Source: Methanothermococcus okinawensis (lineage in GTDB: Archaea; AGJL01; Methanococci; Methanococcales; Methanococcaceae). Taken from it: DNA of 9,931 nucleotides. The translations under genes and the position numbers were made by a program. Positions 4,574 through 9,931 of this stretch are shown here, one piece after another. The stretch's first letter is position 1, and the number at the start of each line of letters is the position of its first letter. The notes beneath the pieces are model-generated. The model was not told the DNA's origin. It did not search any database and was given only the letters and a program-made list of their open reading frames with translations. The DNA lies in contig DQVW01000078.1 of NCBI GenBank assembly GCA_015661555.1, forward strand, positions 1-9,931, in the 5' to 3' direction.

Positions 4574-6613
4574 CTACTTTCTAACTATGTCACTCTCCCC
4601 TGGAGGAAGGACCCTGAGGATGTCCTCGTCATCCACCTCGTAATCCTTAAATATCTCCTTGAGCTCCTTTATAAGCTCTCCTTTCTTCCTCTTGGCAGGC
4701 TTCAACATTACATACTTCTCAAAGTTTTTAACAGTCTCTGGTGGTGCAGTAGTTAATTTCTTCTCCCCCTCGTACTCCAAGATACCTATTCCCAACCCTA
4801 GAGGTACACCCCTTATAAAGTTCCTCTTACCCCTTACCATAAAGGCTCCCTTCTTTAGATACTCCCCACTTTCAGCAGTCTTTGAGATCTGCTCAGGCCT
4901 TACCCAGTAGACATCTGTATTACCTAGACCTAGCTTCCAGGCCCTTGAATGAGACGCTGCAAACCTTGCAGTCTCCATCAATAACCTCTCCCTTTTCTCC
5001 TCCTCCAACTCCTCTATATCCCTGTCCATCTTTATCACTGTAAAGGGTGCACCCTCCATAAGGGTGTGGAACACTATATCTTTGCTGTCCGTGTACTTCT
5101 TAATGAGTATCTCGTTTGTAGTTGCATCCTTTCCAGCCAGTACTAGATAACCCTCTATAACTGTCCATTTGAACTTCTCGTACCACTTCCTCTTTTTCCT
5201 CTTCTTCTTTACAGGTGCCTTCCTCTCCAACTCCTTCATCAACTCCTGTTCCATCTCCTCCTTTCTCAGCCTCTCAAGTTTCTCCCTACTTATCTCTATA
5301 GCCTTCTTAACACCCTCCATCTTACTCCTAAATTTTTTAGACTTACTGTAGTACTCCTCTGCATTCTCAAAGGCGCTTTTTCTTATATCCAGGGGGATCT
5401 CCCTCTCCACAACCTCATCCCCGTATTCAGCAGATAACCTCAGTACAACCTCCCCACTATTCTCCCTTATGGAGCATATTCTACTTAGGAGGGGGTTATC
5501 CCTGTTCTCCTTAATAACCCTCTTTATATCTGCCCAGTCCATCCTCTCCCTTGCCTCTCTGAGAGCCTTGAGGATCTCCTCCACTATGTTGTAGTTGGCG
5601 TAAATTAGATCCCCCTTTATCTGATTCTCCAGGGCCTTCTCCTCGTACTTCTTCAAGGTCTCCATCTGGCTCTTAAGTATCCTCTCCTGTTTTTTAATCA
5701 TCTTCTGTAGTTTACTCTCCACCTCCTCAACCATCTTCTTTGTTATATACCTAGAGAAGTAGTCATCCACCGCGTTGATAAACCTCTCGTAGTACCTCTT
5801 CTCGTAATCCCTGTACTTTACAAGTTCCACTGGAGAAACGTCGATATAGTCTCCATCCTTTAGCACAATGTGGGGTTTCCTATCTTGGAACATCCTTTTG
5901 AAGAACTCTATACATCCCCTGTAAAGTTTCTCTATCTCTTCTTCAGAGGGATTCACAGTTTTTTTATCCACACCTGCAATATGACATATCTCCTCTGCAT
6001 ATACTCCTGCAAGACCGAATATCCTGGAGATAATCCTTACACACTCCACATCCCTATATCTATCCTCCTCAAATTTACCCTTAAAAATCTCATAGGAGTG
6101 TTCCAGATTAAAGGGGGTTAGATCCCTCTGTGGTGGATACCTGTAGATCTCCTTAGGTAGGATCTCCCTACTACTCCATCGCTCCATCTTTAAAGGTAGT
6201 ATTATCCTGTCCTCGCTATCTAGAAGTATTACATTTCCCTCGCCGAAGAGTTCCACTATAAGTTTATAGATGCTCTCCTTCCACTGGAAGGTTATCTTCA
6301 CTATCCTGTCGAAGTTGTGTTGCTCCACATTCACTATTCTGGTGTTTTTCAGATACTTTCTCAGTAGCATTGCAAAGGAGGGGGGATTTTTAGGTTTCTC
6401 CCTCTCGTACTCTGTCAAGGTGATGTACTTGTAGGTACCTATACCTATGGCTATCTCCTTTGCACCCTCCTCTGGAACATGCACCTTAAGTATCAACTCC
6501 TTACCCCCCTGGGAGTCCAGGAGAAACGCCTTGTCCAGAATACCATTTAACACCTCCCCCTGAAGTTCCTGTACTACAGCGTATATGTCTACGTTGGTTA
6601 GATCCTTCTTCAT
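4574..6613 (-). CDS. rqcH: RqcH/NEMF/Rqc2 family ribosome quality-control protein (NFACT domains)
   Basis: Archaeal member of the RqcH/Rqc2/NEMF family, which binds 50S subunits blocked by peptidyl-tRNA and in other organisms recruits tRNA to add C-terminal tails (alanine in bacteria). The start is ATG at 6613, giving 679 residues, with GGTGAT (6623-6618) 4 nt upstream. The NFACT-N domain (about 1-180) has the conserved Asp-Arg pair in HNFDRIVKITF (D102, R103), needed for tailing in studied members, and ELFGEGNVILLD (121-132). A helix-hairpin-helix-like region spans about 190-218. Two charged helices (about 270-355 and 413-465) form the coiled-coil arm. A lysine/arginine patch (469-477) leads into NFACT-R (about 478-590, KWYEKFKWTVIEGYLVLAGK), and the end is VLPPGESDIVRK. 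Older annotations say 'fibronectin-binding', which is misleading. Archaeal tail composition cannot be told from sequence. Confidence 0.93.
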   Translation of the reverse strand: MKKDLTNVDIYAVVQELQGEVLNGILDKAFLLDSQGGKELILKVHVPEEGAKEIAIGIGTYKYITLTEYEREKPKNPPSFAMLLRKYLKNTRIVNVEQHNFDRIVKITFQWKESIYKLIVELFGEGNVILLDSEDRIILPLKMERWSSREILPKEIYRYPPQRDLTPFNLEHSYEIFKGKFEEDRYRDVECVRIISRIFGLAGVYAEEICHIAGVDKKTVNPSEEEIEKLYRGCIEFFKRMFQDRKPHIVLKDGDYIDVSPVELVKYRDYEKRYYERFINAVDDYFSRYITKKMVEEVESKLQKMIKKQERILKSQMETLKKYEEKALENQIKGDLIYANYNIVEEILKALREARERMDWADIKRVIKENRDNPLLSRICSIRENSGEVVLRLSAEYGDEVVEREIPLDIRKSAFENAEEYYSKSKKFRSKMEGVKKAIEISREKLERLRKEEMEQELMKELERKAPVKKKRKKRKWYEKFKWTVIEGYLVLAGKDATTNEILIKKYTDSKDIVFHTLMEGAPFTVIKMDRDIEELEEEKRERLLMETARFAASHSRAWKLGLGNTDVYWVRPEQISKTAESGEYLKKGAFMVRGKRNFIRGVPLGLGIGILEYEGEKKLTTAPPETVKNFEKYVMLKPAKRKKGELIKELKEIFKDYEVDDEDILRVLPPGESDIVRK

Positions 6614-6617
6614 AAAT

Positions 6618-6623
6618 ATCACC
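6618..6623 (-). promoter_or_regulatory. Shine-Dalgarno that fixes the rqcH start
   Basis: Minus-strand GGTGAT, then ATTT, then ATG (6613-6611). The upstream GTG at 6622-6620 is in frame but lies inside this SD, so choosing it as the start would add three false residues and leave no ribosome binding site. Confidence 0.8.
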
Positions 6624-6629
6624 GTAGAG

Positions 6630-6638
6630 TATATATAA
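6630..6638 (+). promoter_or_regulatory. TATA box for the 6690 operon
   Basis: TATATATAA on the plus strand predicts transcription from about 6660, giving a 30-40 nt leader that includes the SD GAGGTGAT. The repeat is near-palindromic, but read on the minus strand it would start transcription inside rqcH (about 6609), so it better serves the plus strand. It lies within the predicted rqcH 5' leader. Confidence 0.5.
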
Positions 6639-6672
6639 CCAGAGATTAATCATTGAGAATCCCAGTAATCCT

Positions 6673-6680
6673 ATTTATAA
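6673..6680 (-). promoter_or_regulatory. TATA box for rqcH
   Basis: Minus-strand TTATAAAT (in AATTATAAATAGG) predicts a start near 6651 and a leader of about 38 nt carrying the GGTGAT site. It lies within the predicted leader of the plus-strand operon, so the two divergent promoters are interleaved. Confidence 0.45.
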
Positions 6681-6689
6681 TTTGATGAG

Positions 6690-7133
6690 GTGATAATTAT
6701 AACTGTAAAAAGGGAGGAGGGCATACAGTTCAGGGCGAGAAAGGGAGATTGGTTCGTTGTTAAAAAGATGGAGATCGATGAAAATACCGAGGATATAGAT
6801 ATTGCCAGACTACTGATCTCCATAGATGAAACCCTAGATAGAAAGATACTGGAGTACCTCCCCTTCGATATGAAAAAACTTGAAGAGATTGCAGATGAGA
6901 TATATAAGAAGAAGGGGAGGGTAAAGGAGGAGGATATCCTAGAGGCTATTAAGAAGTTGAAATCCCCGAAGATAACTAGGAGGTTGAAGGAGATAACAGA
7001 TTCCAAGGAGGGTGTGGAGATACTTAGGATTATCCTAAACAGGATGGTTTTGGAGAGGCTAGGTATCAAGACCAGAATAGACACTAAACTTATTGAGAAA
7101 TTTATAGAGAAAGAGATGTTAAGTAAGGGGTAA
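6690..7133 (+). CDS. uncharacterised 147-residue protein, first gene of the AMP phosphorylase operon
   Basis: Not recognised. The protein is soluble and highly charged (many Lys, Glu, Asp, Arg; no Cys, His or Pro-rich segment). It begins with a short beta-like part (IIITVKREEGIQFRARKGDW, FVVKKMEI), and from about residue 38 appears entirely helical, with strongly amphipathic stretches at 60-95 and 96-140. There is no signal peptide or membrane segment. The helical C-terminal part could be a small DNA/RNA-binding or protein-interaction bundle, but I see no diagnostic motif. The start is uncertain: the GTG at 6690 lies inside the apparent SD GAGGTGAT (6687-6694), and no ATG, GTG or TTG follows in frame at normal distance; an ATA sits exactly 4 nt after the SD. 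The stop is 2 nt before the AMP phosphorylase ATG, so the two genes are surely co-transcribed. Confidence 0.75.
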   Translation: MIIITVKREEGIQFRARKGDWFVVKKMEIDENTEDIDIARLLISIDETLDRKILEYLPFDMKKLEEIADEIYKKKGRVKEEDILEAIKKLKSPKITRRLKEITDSKEGVEILRIILNRMVLERLGIKTRIDTKLIEKFIEKEMLSKG

Positions 7134-7135
7134 AT

Positions 7136-8653
7136 ATGCTGTTTCTCAGGGCTAAACTACTGGATATAGACCTGGGGGATAACGGGGTAGTGATAAATGA
7201 GAAGGAGATAGTGGGGACAGAGTACTACCCTCAAGATAGGGTGTTGGTAGAGTGTGCAAAGGGATCCTTCATAGGGGTGCTATATACCACAAAAAAGATG
7301 GTTAAAGAGGGGGAGTTAGGCATCAGTAGAGGTGTAATAGAGGGTATAGAGGAGGGAGAGGAGGTAAGGTTAAGACATGCACCTAGGCCTAAATCCCTGA
7401 AGTATATAAAAAAGAAGATGGATGGAGGGGTTTTGAAACCCCACGAGATCCATACCATAGTAGATGAGATAGTTCAGGGTAAACTCTCCAACATAGAGTT
7501 AACAGGTTTTGTAGTTTCCACCTATATCCATGGTATGGAGATAGGGGAGATTGTAGAGATGACCAAGAGGATGGGGGAAACTGGTGAGAGACTTCACTGG
7601 GATAAACATCCAGTGGTAGATGTTCACAGTATTGGAGGGGTACCTGGAAACAAGTACGCCCTAATTACTGTACCTATTGTAGCTGCAGCTGGGATGATTA
7701 TCCCCAAAACCTCCTCTAGAGCTATAACCTCTGCAGCTGGGACAGCTGATGTGATGGAGGTACTTACCAGGGTAGACCTAGATGCCCAGGAGATGAAGAG
7801 GGTAGTTGAGGCTACCAACGGATGTCTAGTTTGGGGAGGAAGTGTAAATCTGGCCCCTGCAGATGATATAATAATAAACGTAGAGAGGCCTCTCTCCATA
7901 GATCCTCAGCCTCAACTACTTGCAAGTGTTATGGCCAAGAAGATTGCTGCGGGGATCAACTACACGGTAATCGATATCCCAGTTGGACCAGGGGCTAAGA
8001 TAAAGAATGAGAGGGAGGGCTATGCCCTTGCAAGGAAGTTCATAGAACTTGGTGACAGGGTTGGGATAGATGTGGAGTGTGCCATCACCTACGGGGGGCA
8101 GCCTATAGGTAGGGCTGTTGGACCTGCCCTGGAAGCTAGAGAGGCACTTATGGCCCTTGAAGATCCTAAATCCGCCCCAAAGAGTTTAATCGAGAAGTCC
8201 CTCTCCCTAGCTGGCATACTTCTAGAGTTTGGAGGTGTGGCACAACATGGATCTGGTACAAAGGTGGCTAAGGATATCCTCTACTCTGGAAAGGCCCTGG
8301 AGAAATTTAAGGAGATAGTACTTGAACAGGGAGGGGGTGAGGGTATAACTAAGTCTGAGGACGTGGAGTTGGGAAGGTACTTCGAAGACGTTCCCTCTTC
8401 AAAGGATGGATATGTAATATCCCTATCTAACAGGGGGATAACAGAGATAGCCAAGGAGGCTGGTGCCCCAAGGGATAAGATGGCTGGAGTACTACTTTAC
8501 GTAAAGAGGGGATGTAAGGTAAATAGAGGTGACATACTCTACAGGATATACTCCAGTTCTGAGGAGAGGTTGAAATCTGCACTTAAACTTGCCAGGAGGA
8601 TACATCCAGTAAGGGTGGAGGGGATGGTGATCAGGAGGATCAGTAAGTTCTAA
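7136..8653 (+). CDS. deoA: AMP phosphorylase (archaeal DeoA-like)
   Basis: AMP phosphorylase, 505 residues, the usual archaeal length. It converts AMP (also CMP/UMP in characterised enzymes) and phosphate to the base and ribose-1,5-bisphosphate, which an isomerase and form III RuBisCO then carry to 3-phosphoglycerate. It differs from bacterial thymidine phosphorylase by an extra N-terminal domain of about 84 residues (1-84, ending RLRHAPRP). The core shows the phosphorylase signature at 191-210 (KTSSRAITSAAGTADVMEVL), GGVPGNKYA (167-175), the lid/nucleotide region GGSVNLAPADDIIINVERPL (234-253) and SIDPQ with D256, probably the general acid. The C-terminal part (345-505) is the alpha/beta domain of the family. 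ATG at 7136 follows GGGGT by 4 nt. The isomerase and RuBisCO genes are not in this window. Confidence 0.95.
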   Translation: MLFLRAKLLDIDLGDNGVVINEKEIVGTEYYPQDRVLVECAKGSFIGVLYTTKKMVKEGELGISRGVIEGIEEGEEVRLRHAPRPKSLKYIKKKMDGGVLKPHEIHTIVDEIVQGKLSNIELTGFVVSTYIHGMEIGEIVEMTKRMGETGERLHWDKHPVVDVHSIGGVPGNKYALITVPIVAAAGMIIPKTSSRAITSAAGTADVMEVLTRVDLDAQEMKRVVEATNGCLVWGGSVNLAPADDIIINVERPLSIDPQPQLLASVMAKKIAAGINYTVIDIPVGPGAKIKNEREGYALARKFIELGDRVGIDVECAITYGGQPIGRAVGPALEAREALMALEDPKSAPKSLIEKSLSLAGILLEFGGVAQHGSGTKVAKDILYSGKALEKFKEIVLEQGGGEGITKSEDVELGRYFEDVPSSKDGYVISLSNRGITEIAKEAGAPRDKMAGVLLYVKRGCKVNRGDILYRIYSSSEERLKSALKLARRIHPVRVEGMVIRRISKF

Positions 8654-8663
8654 GGGTGATAGG

Positions 8664-9881
8664 TTGTATCTAACAAAGGAGGAGGAGAGGATATACAACG
8701 GAGAGTACGGGGAGGTTCTTGAGGTGGCCATGAATCTCCTAGTATCCCTGGGGGAGATATACGGAGCAGAGAGGCTTATAGAGATATCCTCGGCCCAGGT
8801 CTCTGGAGTGTCCTACAAGACTATAGGGGAGGAGGGTTTAAGCTTCTTAAAAGATATCTCCAGGGGTAATGTTAGGGTATCTGTACCTACAACCTTGAAC
8901 CCTGCAGGTATGGACCTCTCTAGATATGAGGAACTTAATTTTCCCAGGGATTTTGTGGAGAAACAACTGGAGATAATAGGGTGCTTCAAAAGGATGGGTG
9001 TTGAGATAGGATGTACCTGTACCCCCTATCTCACTGGTAACCTCCCCTCCTGTGGGGATCATATAGCCTGGGCAGAATCCTCTGCAGTGTCTTATGCAAA
9101 TTCTGTTATTGGGGCCAGGACAAACAGGGAGGGAGGACCCTCCGCCTTAGCCTCTGCACTAATTGGAAAAACACCCCTCTACGGATACCACCTAGATGAG
9201 AACAGGGTGCCTAGTTATACCTTTGAGGTGGAGGGAGAGTTAGAAGATCTCTCTCACTACGGGGCCTTAGGATCCTTGGTGGGGAGGATTGTAAAGAACG
9301 AAGTCCCCTACTTTATATTTAAAAATCCAATCTCCAGAGATAGATACACTAAGTTGAAGGCACTTGGAGCCTCCCTAGCTGCCAGTGGAGGTGTGGCACT
9401 CTACCATATGGAGGGGATAACACCTGAGTGTAGGATGGGTAAGATAGAGGTAGATACTCCCGAGAGGATAACTGTAGATAGGGAGGATATAGAGGAGGAG
9501 TTTCACAGGCTGAATACCTCAGAGGAAAAGCCTGATCTTATATGTATAGGATGTCCACACTGTAGTTTAGGTGAGATAAAAGAGGTTGTAGACTTCATAG
9601 TGAAGAACCAGGTGGGAAGATCTGGATTTAAATGTGATCTCTGGGTGTGCACCTCTATACATATTAAGGCCATAGCAGATAGGATGGGATATACAGAGGT
9701 TATCGAGAGGGCTGGGGGCAAGGTGGTATGTGACACCTGTATGGTTGTGGCCCCAGTTGAGGAGATGGGTTATAGAATTATTGCAACTAATTCGGGAAAG
9801 GCCGCTATATACCTTCCTAGCTTCTGTGGTAGTAAGGTTATATACGGAAGTACCTGGGATGTACTAAGGAGGGGTTTATAA
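8664..9881 (+). CDS. aconitase X catalytic (large) subunit, probable phosphomevalonate dehydratase
   Basis: Aconitase X large-subunit protein, 405 residues. In archaea with the modified mevalonate pathway, AcnX with a small partner dehydrates 5-phosphomevalonate to trans-anhydromevalonate 5-phosphate, on the way to isopentenyl phosphate and ether lipids (shown in Aeropyrum pernix). The N-terminus MYLTKEEERIYNGEYGE and SSAQVSGVSYKTIGEEGL (42-59) are strongly conserved in the family. Candidate cysteines for the iron-sulfur cluster and active site are C117/C119, C130 (SCGDHIAWAESS), C294/C297/C300 (CIGCPHC), C329, C356/C359 (CDTC) and C388. The start is TTG at 8664, 3 nt after GGTGAT (8655-8660), and the conserved N-terminus supports it. 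It follows AMP phosphorylase by 10 nt. The small subunit is not within the 50 bases that remain. AcnX relatives also act on hydroxyproline epimers in bacteria, but an archaeal methanogen favours the mevalonate role. Confidence 0.9.
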   Translation: MYLTKEEERIYNGEYGEVLEVAMNLLVSLGEIYGAERLIEISSAQVSGVSYKTIGEEGLSFLKDISRGNVRVSVPTTLNPAGMDLSRYEELNFPRDFVEKQLEIIGCFKRMGVEIGCTCTPYLTGNLPSCGDHIAWAESSAVSYANSVIGARTNREGGPSALASALIGKTPLYGYHLDENRVPSYTFEVEGELEDLSHYGALGSLVGRIVKNEVPYFIFKNPISRDRYTKLKALGASLAASGGVALYHMEGITPECRMGKIEVDTPERITVDREDIEEEFHRLNTSEEKPDLICIGCPHCSLGEIKEVVDFIVKNQVGRSGFKCDLWVCTSIHIKAIADRMGYTEVIERAGGKVVCDTCMVVAPVEEMGYRIIATNSGKAAIYLPSFCGSKVIYGSTWDVLRRGL

Positions 9882-9894
9882 TCTAGACTTTATG

Positions 9895-9900
9895 TTTTTT
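9895..9900 (+). terminator. oligo-T terminator after the aconitase X gene
   Basis: TTTTTT lies 14 bases after the stop codon, with a shorter T run (CTTTATG) just before it and no hairpin needed in archaea. It probably ends the three-gene transcript that begins near 6660. The 30 bases beyond it show nothing I can assign. Confidence 0.5.
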
Positions 9901-9931
9901 ACCTCATACCCAATGCAGAATATAAATCTAA

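Noticed and set aside
4547..4910. Plus-strand ORFs over the 3' end of rqcH
   Set aside because: They lie opposite the conserved NFACT-R and C-terminal region of rqcH and have no start signals.
5169..5230. Pyrimidine-rich, repeat-like stretch in rqcH
   Set aside because: It is the complement of a Lys/Arg-coding patch in the linker before NFACT-R, not an independent repeat or terminator.
6611..6622. GTG at 6622 as the rqcH start
   Set aside because: It is part of the SD GGTGAT for the ATG at 6613.
6671..7084. 137-codon minus-strand ORF, rich in Ser/Ile/Phe
   Set aside because: Antisense shadow of the unknown 6690 gene; the composition is what the complement of Lys/Glu/Asp-rich codons gives, and no family resemblance is seen.
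9918..9928. TATA-like AATATAAATC near the right edge
   Set aside because: No gene follows within the window, so it cannot be tied to a transcript.
1..9931. CRISPR array, insertion sequence, integrase or toxin-antitoxin system
   Set aside because: No spaced direct repeats, transposase-like protein or terminal inverted repeats were seen. The PIN-domain protein at 16-693 has the HARP architecture and no antitoxin partner, so it is not a VapC toxin.

Overview
The window looks like chromosome of a hydrogenotrophic, probably thermophilic methanogen of the order Methanococcales. The signs are archaeal throughout: GatD (archaeal Glu-tRNA(Gln) amidotransferase), S6e, an RqcH/NEMF protein, archaeal AMP phosphorylase, aconitase X (archaeal mevalonate pathway), an archaeal HARP nuclease, TATA boxes of the TTTATATA kind and Shine-Dalgarno (SD) sites built on GGTGAT. 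Arginine is coded almost only by AGA/AGG and CpG is rare. Three coding lines counted by hand were each about 45% G+C, higher than the roughly 30% usual for Methanocaldococcus. It is therefore probably a less AT-rich genus of the order; I cannot name the species.

Layout. (1) 16-1253, plus strand: HARP-type protein-only RNase P homologue, then fuculose-1-phosphate aldolase, 5 nt apart. (2) 1222-3295, minus strand: gatD, then S6e, then UPF0147. The UPF0147 gene overlaps the aldolase tail to tail by 32 bp. Between gatD and S6e is a T-rich leader holding a possible 23-codon hydrophobic ORF whose stop codon overlaps the S6e ribosome binding site. (3) 3364-4386, plus: AI-2E-family membrane permease, divergent from gatD. 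(4) 4433-4522, minus: tRNA-Ser(GCT) with its own TATA box, encoded CCA and oligo-T terminator. (5) 4574-6613, minus: rqcH. (6) 6690-9881, plus: an unrecognised 147-residue protein, AMP phosphorylase and the aconitase X large subunit, packed as an operon. No stretch over 300 bases lacks a gene; the longest gap is 1907-2029.

How the genes work together. Most of the window concerns RNA and translation: tRNA 5' processing (HARP), tRNA-Ser, Gln-tRNA formation (GatD), the small ribosomal subunit (S6e) and ribosome rescue (RqcH). The rest is metabolism: lactaldehyde/aldol chemistry possibly feeding coenzyme F420, AMP salvage to ribose-1,5-bisphosphate, and the phosphomevalonate dehydratase step of archaeal lipid synthesis. 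GatD and the aconitase X protein are each one subunit of a two-subunit enzyme, and their partners (GatE, AcnX small subunit) are not in the window.

I see no mobile element, CRISPR array or defence system. The points most worth checking are the candidate leader ORF before S6e, the interleaved divergent promoters and odd start codon at 6614-6700, and the unknown first gene of the AMP phosphorylase operon.
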